A stretch of DNA of 64,000 bases. Source: Pseudomonas sp. RIT-PI-AD. GTDB taxonomy: Bacteria > Pseudomonadota > Gammaproteobacteria > Pseudomonadales > Pseudomonadaceae. Of the stretch, positions 1-7,696 are shown in pieces. The first letter of the stretch is position 1. Every line of letters begins with the position of its first letter. The notes beneath the pieces are model-generated. The model ran no database searches, had not been told where the DNA came from, and worked only from the letters and a program-made list of their open reading frames with translations. The stretch lies in assembly GCF_025642785.1 (NCBI RefSeq), contig NZ_JANZKU010000001.1:62001-126000 (forward strand). The letters are read 5' to 3'. Both the position numbers and the translations under genes were made by a program.

Positions 1-415
1 ACTGGCCGCCGGAAAGCTGGTGCGGGTAGCGTTCGGCGAGGTCGCCGAGTTCGACCATGGCCAGCACCTCGCGCACGCGGCGGGCGCTTTCGTCGGCGGC
101 GACCTTTTGCATGCGCAGGCCGAAGGCAACGTTCTGTTGCACCGTCATGTTGGGGAACAGTGCGTAGCTCTGGAACACCATGCCGATGTCGCGTTTCTGC
201 GGCGTCAGCGGTACCAGGTCCTGGCCGTCCAGCAGGATGCGCCCGCCATTGACCTCGGTGAGGCCGGCGATGCAGCGCAGCAGGGTGGATTTGCCGCACC
301 CGGAAGGGCCGAGCAGGGTGACGAACTCGCCTTGGGCGATCTCGCAATCGATGTCGCTGAAGATCGCCGTATCGCCATAGCGTTTGTGCAGGCCCTGGAT
401 GCTCAGGTAGCTCAT
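1..415 (-). CDS. ABC importer ATP-binding subunit (partial, C-terminus outside window)
   Basis: Partial gene; its start lies at 415 and the rest runs off the left edge. The visible 138 residues have a Walker A motif GPSGCGKST near residue 36 and a Q-loop in the context MVFQSYALFP, typical of the MalK/PotA/FbpC group of importer ATPases that energise uptake from the cytoplasmic side. The start overlaps the stop of the upstream permease gene (ATGA), so it is the last visible gene of the operon that begins with the binding protein at 3907. The substrate cannot be read from the ATPase. Confidence 0.93.
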   Translation of the reverse strand, partial: MSYLSIQGLHKRYGDTAIFSDIDCEIAQGEFVTLLGPSGCGKSTLLRCIAGLTEVNGGRILLDGQDLVPLTPQKRDIGMVFQSYALFPNMTVQQNVAFGLRMQKVAADESARRVREVLAMVELGDLAERYPHQLSGGQ

Positions 416-1209
416 GTCTTGTCCTTGTTCAGGCGATTGGCTGCCCAGGTGAACACCAATACGAAGAAGAAATAGGAGATCACCAGGGCGCTGTTGAAGT
501 GGCCACTGCTGTTGCGCATGTTGTTCAGATAGACCTGCAGGGTTTCGTAGCGGCTGCCGACCAACAGGTTGGCGAAGACGAACTCGCCGAACAGGAAGGA
601 GAACGACAGGAACAGCGAGACCATCAGGCCCTTGCGCAGGTTCGGCAGGACCACCAGCAGCGCGGCCTTCCAAGTGCTGGCGCCGAGCAGGTGCGCAGCA
701 TCCATCAGGTCGCGCAGGTTGAGCGCCTGCAAATTGTTGGTGATCGCCCGGTACATGAAGGGCAGCGCCACGGTGAAGTAGCAGCCGATCAGGATCCAGG
801 GCGTGCCCACCATCGCCAGTGGACCCGAACCGTACAACTGCAATAGCCCCACCGAGGACACCACCGGCGGCACGGCGAAGGGCAGCAGGATGAGCACGTT
901 CATCAGCCCGTCGAGTTTCGGGAAGTGGTAGTGCACCACGAACAGCAACGGCAGGATCAGCAGCGTCGCCAGGGCCAGGGCGCCGAAGCAGACCAGCAGC
1001 GACTGGCCGAACGCATAGAGGAAGCGGCTGTCGCTCCACAACGCCAGGTACCACTTGATCGTCAGGCCATCCGGCAGGATCGTCGCCGACCAGCTGGTCG
1101 CCAGCGAATACAGCAGGGTTCCGGCCAGCGGCAGCAACAGGACGACGAACAGGCCGTAGACCACCACGCGGTGATAGAGGCTGGCGGGGGCACTGTCAGC
1201 GCGCGACAT
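412..1209 (-). CDS. ABC importer permease 2
   Basis: A 265-residue polytopic inner-membrane protein of the binding-protein-dependent permease family. The hydrophobic N-terminal segment (VVYGLFVVLLLPLAGTLLYS) is followed by several further membrane spans. An EAA-type loop, which docks on the ATPase, lies around MDAAHLLGASTWKAALLVVLP (residues about 167-187). It overlaps the upstream permease by 14 bases and the ATPase by 3, so the three are translationally coupled. It would form a heterodimer with the product of 1196-2035. The family is the iron(III)/spermidine/2-aminoethylphosphonate type; the substrate is inferred only from the neighbours. Confidence 0.9.
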   Translation of the reverse strand: MSRADSAPASLYHRVVVYGLFVVLLLPLAGTLLYSLATSWSATILPDGLTIKWYLALWSDSRFLYAFGQSLLVCFGALALATLLILPLLFVVHYHFPKLDGLMNVLILLPFAVPPVVSSVGLLQLYGSGPLAMVGTPWILIGCYFTVALPFMYRAITNNLQALNLRDLMDAAHLLGASTWKAALLVVLPNLRKGLMVSLFLSFSFLFGEFVFANLLVGSRYETLQVYLNNMRNSSGHFNSALVISYFFFVLVFTWAANRLNKDKT

Positions 1210-2035
1210 GGTAGCTCCTCCTCAACAGCCACTGGTGCGCCGCGGTGATCACCAGCATCAGGCCGACCAATACCATCGCCAGGGCGCTGGCCATGTTCGG
1301 CTCGAGGAAGATGTCGCCGGCGACCATCGCCGCGATGCGGATCGGCAGTACGTTGAAGTTGCCGGTGGTGAGGGCGTAGACGGTGGCGTAGGCGCCCAGG
1401 GCGTTGGCCAGCAGGATGACGAAGGTGCCGAGCAGCGCCGGTGTCAGCACCGGCAGGCCGATGTAGCGCCAGAACTGCCAGGAGCCGGCGCCGAGCAGCG
1501 CGGCCGACTCGCGCCAATCCTCGCGCAGGGCGTCGAACGCCGGGTACAGCAAGAGCACGCCCAGGGGAATCTGGAAATAGGTGTAGAGCACGATCAGCCC
1601 GGTCTTGGAGTACAGGTTGAAGTCGTCGATGAGGCCGCTCTGCTTGAGCAGCAGGGTCAGGGTGCCGTTGAACCCCAGCAGGATGATGAAGGCGAAGGCG
1701 AGCGGTACGCCGGCGAAATTGCTGGTCATGGTCGAGAAGGCCATGACGAAGTCGCGCAGCTTCGAGTCGACCCGGCGCAGCGAGTAGCTGCCGAGAACCG
1801 CCACCAGGATGCCGATCAGGCTCGACCAGAAGGCGATCTGCAGGCTGTGCTCGATGGCCTGCAGGTAGAACGGCGAGTCGGCTATTTCGCGGAAGTTGCC
1901 CAGCCCCCAGCCGTCCGCCCCGTTCAGGCTGTGCAGCATCACCCAGCCCAGCGGGGCGATCTGGAAGACCGTGAAGACCACGGCGAAAGGCACCAGGCAG
2001 AGCAGCGCCAGCCATTTGCTGCGTGATCGCCTCAT
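1196..2035 (-). CDS. ABC importer permease 1
   Basis: A 279-residue membrane permease. The N-terminal span LALLCLVPFAVVFTVFQIAP is preceded by the positively charged MRRSRSK, which places the N-terminus in the cytoplasm. An EAA-like loop is visible at SAALLGAGSWQFWRYIGLP. It overlaps the phosphatase-fold gene upstream by 4 bases (ATGA) and the second permease downstream by 14. It pairs with permease 2 and the ATPase to import a small solute delivered by the periplasmic protein at 2849-3907. Confidence 0.9.
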   Translation of the reverse strand: MRRSRSKWLALLCLVPFAVVFTVFQIAPLGWVMLHSLNGADGWGLGNFREIADSPFYLQAIEHSLQIAFWSSLIGILVAVLGSYSLRRVDSKLRDFVMAFSTMTSNFAGVPLAFAFIILLGFNGTLTLLLKQSGLIDDFNLYSKTGLIVLYTYFQIPLGVLLLYPAFDALREDWRESAALLGAGSWQFWRYIGLPVLTPALLGTFVILLANALGAYATVYALTTGNFNVLPIRIAAMVAGDIFLEPNMASALAMVLVGLMLVITAAHQWLLRRSYHVAR

Positions 2036-2838
2036 GCGAGCAACTCCCGGCAGAAGGGTTTGTCGTGGGGAACGCCGAGCAGCTCGCAGAGCGTACCGCA
2101 GAGTTCGGTCTGCTTCGGCTGGGCGTAACCGTCCAGGCTGAAGGCATCGCCCAGTACGAACAGCGGCACTTCGCGCTCCTCGTTGAGCAGGCCGTTATGG
2201 CTGCGGTCGGTGTTCATGCCGTGGTCGGCGGTGACCATCACCTGATAACCGGCCTCCAGCCAGCCTTGCAGGTAATCCGCCAGGAGGATGTCGGCCTGCC
2301 GCGCGGCATTGCGGTAATGCGGCGAGTCCAGGCCATGGCGGTGGCCGGCATCATCGATGTTCATCGGATGCACCAGGAGGAAGTCCGGCCGGTACCGCAG
2401 GCGCAGGCTCTCCGCATCGGCGAACAGGTGCGAGTCCGGGTAGTGGTCGGCGTAGTAGAAATGCCCGTGCTGGATCGGCAGGTCGGGGGCTTCGGTATGC
2501 CGGTCGCGGGCGGCGACGAAGGGCGAGCGATTGTACAGCTCGCTGACCCAGTGATAGGCCGCCGCCGCGGTGCTCAGGCCGGCGGCACGGGCGTAGTGGA
2601 ACACGCTGCGTTGGTTTGAGGGGCGGGATACGCCATTGTTGACGATGCCGCTGTCGAGGGGCGCGACCCCGGTGAGGATGCATTCGTAGAGCGGGCGGGA
2701 TAACGCCGGCAGCTCGCAGTCGAGCTTGTACAGCGCGCCGCGCCCGGCGGCGCAGTAGGCCTGCAGGTGGCCCAGCGCGTGCCGGGCCACCTCGTGGTTC
2801 AGGCCATCCAACACGATCAGGATGACGGTGCGTTTCAT
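2032..2838 (-). CDS. alkaline-phosphatase-superfamily hydrolase
   Basis: A 268-residue protein of the alkaline phosphatase/nucleotide pyrophosphatase/phosphonoacetate hydrolase superfamily. Visible landmarks are the first metal ligand Asp in LIVLDGLN (residue about 10), the candidate nucleophilic Thr in CILTGVAP, and the second metal site DHG in VTADHGMNTD. There is no signal peptide, so it should act in the cytoplasm on an imported compound. It sits inside the importer operon, 10 bases after the binding-protein gene and overlapping the first permease. This suggests uptake and cleavage of an organic phosphate ester or phosphonate. The exact substrate is unknown. Confidence 0.85.
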   Translation of the reverse strand: MKRTVILIVLDGLNHEVARHALGHLQAYCAAGRGALYKLDCELPALSRPLYECILTGVAPLDSGIVNNGVSRPSNQRSVFHYARAAGLSTAAAAYHWVSELYNRSPFVAARDRHTEAPDLPIQHGHFYYADHYPDSHLFADAESLRLRYRPDFLLVHPMNIDDAGHRHGLDSPHYRNAARQADILLADYLQGWLEAGYQVMVTADHGMNTDRSHNGLLNEEREVPLFVLGDAFSLDGYAQPKQTELCGTLCELLGVPHDKPFCRELLA

Positions 2839-2848
2839 CGTGCCGCCG

Positions 2849-3907
2849 TTACTGCATGTTGATGATGACGTGTTCCTGCCAGAGGCGCGGCAAGCGCTTG
2901 GAGGTTTCCTCCCAGGCTTTGGCGTCCTTGATCGGCGTCACCTTGGCGTACTGTTCGGCTGGCAGCAGCTTGGCCTTCACGTCGTCCGGCAGGCTGAGGT
3001 GCTCGGCCCGGATCGGTCGTGCATAGCCCCGCGCCAGGTTGATCTGGCCGGCATCGCTGAGGATGTATTCGCGCGCCAGCTTGGCCGCGTTCGGGTGCTT
3101 GGCGTATTTGTTGATTAACGTGCTGTAGCCGGAGATCACCGAACCGTCGGCGGGGATCAGCACGTCGAAGCGTGCCGGGTCGATCTGGTCGCGATAGCTG
3201 AGTCCGTTGAAATCCCAGACGATGCCCACTTCCACCTCGCCCTTTTCCAGGGTCTGGATGGTCGGGTTGGACAGCGACAGGCGGCCCTGCTTGGCCAGGC
3301 CGGCGAAGAGTTCGAGGCCCGGCTTGATGTTCTTCTCGTCGCCGCCATTGGCCAGCGCCGCGGCGAGTACCCCGTTGACCGCCTGGGCCGCCGAGCTGAC
3401 GTCGCCGATGGCGACCTTGTAGGTGCCGGTCTTCAGGTCCCCCCAGGTTTTCGGCGGCTCTTTCACCAGTTGCTTGTTGATGATGAAGGCGATGGAGCCG
3501 GTGTAGGCCAGCAGCCAGTGGCCGTCCTTGTCCTTGGCCCATTCCGGGACCTGTTCCCAGGTGCTCGGCTTGTAGGCCTGGGTGACGCCCTGCTGCGTGG
3601 CGATGGGGCCGAAGGCGGCGCCGACGTCGCCGATGTCGGCGCTGGCGTTGTCCTTCTCCGCAGCGAACTTGGCGATTTCCTGCGCCGAGCTCATGTCGGT
3701 GTCCATGTGCTTGAGGCCGTAGTGCTTTTCCAGGTCGGCCCAGGTGTCTTTCCAGTTCGCCCAGCTATCCGGCATGCCGACGCTGTTTACCGCGCCTTCC
3801 GCGCGAGCGGCCTGTTCCAGCGCCTTGATATCCCCTTCATCGGCCATGGCCTGGGTCCCCAAGGCGATGGCGGTTCCCAACAGTGAAGCCAGCAGCAGGC
3901 GTTTCAT
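2849..3907 (-). CDS. periplasmic substrate-binding protein of ABC importer
   Basis: A 352-residue protein with a Sec signal peptide (MKRLLLASLLGTAIALGTQAMADE, cleavage likely after the AMA at about 22). The mature protein is a type 2 periplasmic binding protein of the PotD/FbpA/PhnS group. It is the first gene of the minus-strand operon, with a good AAGGAG ribosome site upstream of the start at 3907. A HutC-type operator candidate lies 25 bases further upstream. The linked phosphatase-fold enzyme points to a phosphorus-containing ligand, but iron or polyamine uptake cannot be excluded by sequence alone. Confidence 0.9.
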   Translation of the reverse strand: MKRLLLASLLGTAIALGTQAMADEGDIKALEQAARAEGAVNSVGMPDSWANWKDTWADLEKHYGLKHMDTDMSSAQEIAKFAAEKDNASADIGDVGAAFGPIATQQGVTQAYKPSTWEQVPEWAKDKDGHWLLAYTGSIAFIINKQLVKEPPKTWGDLKTGTYKVAIGDVSSAAQAVNGVLAAALANGGDEKNIKPGLELFAGLAKQGRLSLSNPTIQTLEKGEVEVGIVWDFNGLSYRDQIDPARFDVLIPADGSVISGYSTLINKYAKHPNAAKLAREYILSDAGQINLARGYARPIRAEHLSLPDDVKAKLLPAEQYAKVTPIKDAKAWEETSKRLPRLWQEHVIINMQ

Positions 3908-3931
3908 ATGAAGCTCCTTAGCGGTGAGGAT

Positions 3932-3943
3932 TGGTCTAGATCA
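3932..3943. promoter_or_regulatory. candidate GntR/HutC-type operator upstream of importer operon
   Basis: TGGTCTAGATCA is an almost perfect palindrome that matches the TGGTCTAGACCA style of site bound by HutC/PhnF-type regulators. It lies 25 bases upstream of the binding-protein start codon. A second, related site stands just before the regulator gene. Confidence 0.6.
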
Positions 3944-4175
3944 GCAAGAGCCAGGCCAATCTAGGGCTGTTTAATGACGTTTTCGTGGCAGGGCGAGGTC
4001 TATCGCGGCGGGCGAGCGCGCCGCGCAGACAAGCGTAGACCATCGTCCCCGGCGCGGATCGCGGGCTTCGGGAAAGCCCGGCATAGCCCCTGCATGGCCC
4101 CGAGCCTGTCATCCCGCAGTCATCCAGGCGCTTTAGGATCGGTCGAACCAGGGCCGCCTCGCGCTTTTGTGGTGC

Positions 4176-4187
4176 TGGTCTATTCCA
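4176..4187. promoter_or_regulatory. candidate GntR/HutC-type operator before the regulator gene
   Basis: TGGTCTATTCCA shares the TGGTCTA half site and the closing CCA with the palindrome at 3932. It lies 15 bases upstream of the regulator start at 4203, just before its GGAG ribosome site. This fits autoregulation by the neighbouring GntR protein. Confidence 0.5.
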
Positions 4188-4202
4188 GAATGGAGTGTTT
4201 CG

Positions 4203-4919
4203 ATGCGCGACGACGCACCCCGCACCGTCACCGCGATCTGCCGGGCCTTGCAGCGGCAGATCGAGCACGGCTTGCTGCCCCTGGGGGGCAAGCTGCCCGC
4301 CGAGCGCAAGCTCAGCGAACTGTTCGATACCACGCGTATCACCCTGCGCGAAGCCTTGGGTCAGTTGGAAGCACAGGGACTGATCTATCGCGAGGAGCGC
4401 CGTGGCTGGTTCGTCTCGCCGCCGCGGGTGGACTACAACCCACTGGTGCGCAGCCACTTCCACGCGATGGTCGGTGAGCAGGGCCGGGTGCCGGCGACGG
4501 AGGTGATCGGCGCCAGGCTGCTGCCGGCCCCGGTGGAAATCTGCGAACTGCTGGAATTGCCCGCGCTATCCGCGGTGATCCAGATCCGTCGGGCTCGGCG
4601 GATCGACGGGCGCCTGGTGCTGTACGTCGAGCACTACCTCAACCCGCTCTATTTCCCCGGCATCCTCGGGTTCGACCTGACCCGCTCGCTCACCGAGCTG
4701 TATGCCCGCGAGTACCGCATCCACTACGGGCGCGTACGGTTCGACATGGTCCCCACCGCCCTGCATCCCGAAGCCGCCGCAGCCCTGCGGGTGACGCCCG
4801 GCAGCCCGGCGCTGCGCATCGTCCGGCTCAATCGCGACCAGCACGATCGCCTGATCGACTGCGACCTGGAGTTCTGGCGCCACGATGCGATCCAGGTACG
4901 GGTGGAAGTGCCGCAGTGA
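4203..4919 (+). CDS. GntR-family (HutC/PhnF subfamily) transcriptional regulator
   Basis: A 238-residue regulator. Residues about 1-70 form the GntR winged helix (LPLGGKLPAERKLSELF, then TTRITLREALGQLEAQG). Residues about 85-235 form the UTRA effector-binding domain (RRARRIDGRLVLYVEHY, and a C-terminal LINCD-like stretch RLIDCDLEFWRHD). I chose the start at 4203 because a GGAG lies seven bases upstream and the HTH begins directly after it. The gene is divergent from the importer operon and probably represses it until a phosphorylated or phosphonate effector binds. Two matching palindromes lie in the intergenic region. Confidence 0.9.
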   Translation: MRDDAPRTVTAICRALQRQIEHGLLPLGGKLPAERKLSELFDTTRITLREALGQLEAQGLIYREERRGWFVSPPRVDYNPLVRSHFHAMVGEQGRVPATEVIGARLLPAPVEICELLELPALSAVIQIRRARRIDGRLVLYVEHYLNPLYFPGILGFDLTRSLTELYAREYRIHYGRVRFDMVPTALHPEAAAALRVTPGSPALRIVRLNRDQHDRLIDCDLEFWRHDAIQVRVEVPQ

Positions 4920-4931
4920 GCGGCGGCGATT

Positions 4932-4949
4932 CTGTGGATGCTTCCACAG
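4932..4949. repeat. short inverted repeat downstream of the GntR gene
   Basis: A perfect 7-bp stem (CTGTGGA / TCCACAG) with a four-base loop lies 13 bases after the regulator stop and about 75 bases before the next start. No T tract follows it, so it is either a weak terminator or a protein site for the downstream operon. Confidence 0.35.
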
Positions 4950-5021
4950 TGTCTGCATCCGGCGGCCTTTCGTCCTTCTGCTTCGTTCTATGATCGGACA
5001 TCGGTTCTTCGAGTACTCATT

Positions 5022-5840
5022 ATGCTGGTCTTCAAGCGCAATACCCGTGAGGGGCAGACCGTACCGGGGCAGGTCACCCTGGTGGTCGGCAATAACCTCA
5101 TCGTGAAACTGGTCGGGCTGGGCCCGGACAAGAAACACTACGCGATCAAGAGTGACAGCCCCTGCGTGGACGTCCAACAAAAGGCCGATGATCGCTTCCT
5201 GGAGCAGACGATCCGCTTCAAGGCCAATATGGTTTGCCAGGGTGCTCGGATCACCGTCTACGAAAAGACCTCCGGGGACCGCATGCCATTGGAACTGAAG
5301 ATCAACGTGCTGGAGCCGCTGATGCTGCCGCCGGAGAATACGGATGAGGGGTTGCTGGCGAGGCTTTTACTCGCGGAATGCATTCAACCTATCTCTATTA
5401 ACTATCCTGGTGAAGAAGAAAACTTGCAGACGATGCAGTACATGAGATTGACCATTGAAAACCGAGTTGCTTTTCAAAACTATCGAATCTTCGGGAATCC
5501 TGCTTCCCGCACTGTGGTAGGTATTGTGACTGCAGGAGGCCAGTTTAAAGGATTTGGGCTGTATCCAAAATTGGATGAGCTGCAAGCAAGAAATATAAGT
5601 GACGCTGTGCGGTACTCGAATGATGGGAGCAATCTTAAGTTTTCGGTATATCGAAAGCATGTGCAGCAGGCATTGGATGTAGCGTACGGAAGAGCGCCAA
5701 AAATTGCCGGAAGAGTTTATGGGTGGCGAACAGCCGGTTCTGAACCCGCAGGCGGCTCATTCGTTCCCGCTGCGAAAATCGGAGGGCAGCAATTCAATAC
5801 GCTGCGTGATGAAGTGTTGAATGCAAACGGTGTGAAATGA
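5022..5840 (+). CDS. candidate SleB-like peptidoglycan hydrolase, putative toxic effector
   Basis: A 272-residue protein without a signal peptide. Residues about 1-105 look like a beta-rich domain. From about 110 the pattern resembles the SleB/CwlJ cell-wall hydrolase fold: an acidic residue in LLLAEC (Glu119), then a helix ending in IENRV, then a TVVGIVTAGGQF segment comparable to the NTV..VV....QF part of SleB. This comparison is by eye. Its stop overlaps the start of a small exported protein (ATGA), followed by a paralogue of that protein. That layout suggests a wall-attacking effector with periplasmic immunity, possibly a type VI secretion cargo, although no hcp or vgrG is in the window. 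Codon use turns AT-rich from about 5360, unlike the neighbours. The function is inferred. Confidence 0.55.
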   Translation: MLVFKRNTREGQTVPGQVTLVVGNNLIVKLVGLGPDKKHYAIKSDSPCVDVQQKADDRFLEQTIRFKANMVCQGARITVYEKTSGDRMPLELKINVLEPLMLPPENTDEGLLARLLLAECIQPISINYPGEEENLQTMQYMRLTIENRVAFQNYRIFGNPASRTVVGIVTAGGQFKGFGLYPKLDELQARNISDAVRYSNDGSNLKFSVYRKHVQQALDVAYGRAPKIAGRVYGWRTAGSEPAGGSFVPAAKIGGQQFNTLRDEVLNANGVK

Positions 5841-6349
5841 GAGTTTTCCTGGTGGTCTTGGTTACAGTTTTCATGCCGTTTTCAGCTTTCTCGAAATCGA
5901 AGGAGTTTGAGTATTCGATTTTTTCAGGCCAGGTCGAACGCGTCAGTATTGTTGAAAAAGAACAATTTTCTAATTTTGAATATGACCTCATGTATTTAGC
6001 AGCTGCTCTCAATAAAAATCTAGAGCCCAATCATTTTTGCCTTTTGGGTTATAAATGGCCAGACGACGAAGTAAAAGCGATGGTCTATTGGGAGGAGAAG
6101 AGTCTCATTTTTATGTGGTCAGGCAGAAGCGTTATCCCTGAGGAATATGGCGATTATGCATCCAGCCTTATTTCTTCTCCTAGTATTGATCTGAAAAAAG
6201 ATGTGGTTGAGCGTCAAGACCCGATGGCCACGTCAACCTACCTGCGGGCCAATGTAGAGGGTACGCTGAAGGACTGTGCCCAACATGGCATTCAGTATGA
6301 GTTAAAGCCTTTTACCCCACCGCTCCCGAAAGGTGAGGATGACTGGTAG
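5837..6349 (+). CDS. small exported protein, putative immunity protein copy 1
   Basis: A 170-residue protein with a signal peptide (MRVFLVVLVTVFMPFSAFSK). I recognise no family. It is about half identical to the next gene along its full length. Both have two conserved cysteines (in FCLLGY and LKDCAQHG) that could form a periplasmic disulfide, a YDLMY motif, and nearly the same C-terminus (HGIQYELKPFTPP and a final EDDW). Its start overlaps the stop of the candidate hydrolase gene, so production is coupled. A periplasmic partner directly behind a wall hydrolase is the usual arrangement of an immunity protein. The DNA is clearly AT-rich compared with the flanks, suggesting horizontal acquisition. 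Confidence 0.65.
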   Translation: MRVFLVVLVTVFMPFSAFSKSKEFEYSIFSGQVERVSIVEKEQFSNFEYDLMYLAAALNKNLEPNHFCLLGYKWPDDEVKAMVYWEEKSLIFMWSGRSVIPEEYGDYASSLISSPSIDLKKDVVERQDPMATSTYLRANVEGTLKDCAQHGIQYELKPFTPPLPKGEDDW

Positions 6350-6460
6350 TTTGTTATGGAGTGGCTGAGTGTAAGCGAAGTCGCTTATGCTGATGATATT
6401 CAGCTGGCGCCTGTAGCGTTTTCTCATCATGCACGAAATGCCATTCTGGACACGTATTCG

Positions 6461-6982
6461 ATGTTGAACAGGATTAAAGGTGTATGGTTATTCGCGCTGA
6501 TGGCGCTGATAACCCATTCGGCGCTGGCAAGCGAGAGCTTCGAGCATTCGATTCTTCAGGGGCAAGTGGAACATGCGGATTTAACGCACCTACGGCAATA
6601 CAGGAATTTCCAGTTCGATCTCATGTATTGGGTCGCAAATTTAGATAAGAACGCTCAGACCAATAATTTCTGCCTAGTGGGTTATCGCTGGCCTGACAAG
6701 TCCATTGAAGCGGTTGTGTCTTGGAAGGAAGAGTCCAGCTTGAAAATATGGTCAGGCCGTCACACACCTCCTGACGAGTATGGCGACGGAGCTAGTGATC
6801 TCATGATGACTAAAGGGATCGATCTCGAGCACAACGTCGTCGATCGCGAAGACCAGATGGGCATGTCCACCTACCTGCGCCGCGATGTGGAGGGCACGCT
6901 GAAAGATTGCGCCCGTCACGGTATTCAGTACGAGTTAAAGCCTTTCACGCCACCGCCGGAAAAGAGCGAGGATGATTGGTAA
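6461..6982 (+). CDS. small exported protein, putative immunity protein copy 2
   Basis: A 173-residue paralogue of the preceding gene. I chose the start at 6461 because the signal peptide (IKGVWLFALMALITHSALAS) begins there. An in-frame ATG at 6356 would add 35 residues that look non-secretory. It retains the FDLMYW, NFCLVGY, EYGDGASDL and LKDCARHG blocks of copy 1. The 3' ends of the two genes are similar at DNA level, so this is a tandem duplication that has since diverged. Duplicated immunity genes are known for other secreted toxins; here this role is inferred from position only. Confidence 0.6.
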   Translation: MLNRIKGVWLFALMALITHSALASESFEHSILQGQVEHADLTHLRQYRNFQFDLMYWVANLDKNAQTNNFCLVGYRWPDKSIEAVVSWKEESSLKIWSGRHTPPDEYGDGASDLMMTKGIDLEHNVVDREDQMGMSTYLRRDVEGTLKDCARHGIQYELKPFTPPPEKSEDDW

Positions 6983-7294
6983 GCGAGCCGTCGTTGGGCG
7001 AGCACACCGGTTAGAAGTGCGAACGACGCTACTGGCTCCTTTGGGGGGTACGGATGGGCGCAGAAGCATTCGATGGATTAATTGCAAGACGGCTGCTGAG
7101 CCCCGTACGAAAAGGCGCTTGGCGGTGAAAGCCGCTCTTGGAAGGTTCGCTGGTCATCCGCAACGTCGCTTCTTCACCGATTTCGTCTTGTCCGGTCTAG
7201 GCTCGACGTCAGCCTCCATACGCCAATGTTCGAACGCCCCTGGCGGCCGGATCGGCGCGGGCCATGGTCAGCGTGGCGACGGCAGACTCACAGT
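6983..7294. other. intergenic, no gene seen
   Basis: About 310 bases between the second putative immunity gene and the 3' end of the GFA-family gene. Base composition returns to GC-rich here. I see no convincing coding frame, RNA gene or clear terminator. It marks the right edge of the AT-rich insert. Confidence 0.5.
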
Positions 7295-7696
7295 TCAACG
7301 TCCAGACGGCCACTCTGGATAGATCGGCACGTCTTCAGCCGTGGTCAGCCAGGGCCGGTCGTGGGAGGTCCAGATGTGCTGGGCGGGCCGCGCGCCGGGG
7401 TCTTGGTCGAGGGTGGCCACGCGCAGGATCACGTGGGGTTGCCCAGGGCGTTCGGCGATCAGTTGCGAGCCGCAGACCGAACAGAAGCGACGCACCTTGC
7501 CTGGCGAGGATTCGTAGCATGAAAGCCTGTCCTCGCCCTGGGTCCAGCGGAAATGCTCGCGCAATACACCCGCCGTGGTGGCGAAGGCGGATGCGTGGGC
7601 TTTCTGGCAGGTCAGGCAATGGCAGTGCCCGATGGGCATGTCCAGCCCATCGATGGCGTAGCTCACCGTACCGCACAGGCAACTGCCGGTAAGCAT
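7295..7696 (-). CDS. GFA-family zinc protein (CENP-V/GFA domain)
   Basis: A 133-residue protein of the glutathione-dependent formaldehyde-activating-like family. The zinc-binding cysteines are in CLCGTVSY (residues about 6-8), HCHCLTCQK (about 25-30) and FCSVCGSQL (about 71-74), the usual three-pair arrangement. Length and motif order are normal for the family. Most members have no proven substrate, so formaldehyde chemistry should not be assumed. Its start codon overlaps the stop of the aminopeptidase gene by one base (TGATG), suggesting co-transcription. Confidence 0.85.
   Translation of the reverse strand: MLTGSCLCGTVSYAIDGLDMPIGHCHCLTCQKAHASAFATTAGVLREHFRWTQGEDRLSCYESSPGKVRRFCSVCGSQLIAERPGQPHVILRVATLDQDPGARPAQHIWTSHDRPWLTTAEDVPIYPEWPSGR

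Noticed and set aside
6356-6460. Earlier ATG at 6356 for the second putative immunity gene
   Set aside because: It would bury the signal peptide 35 residues inside the protein; the start at 6461 restores a normal signal sequence and a length equal to the paralogue.
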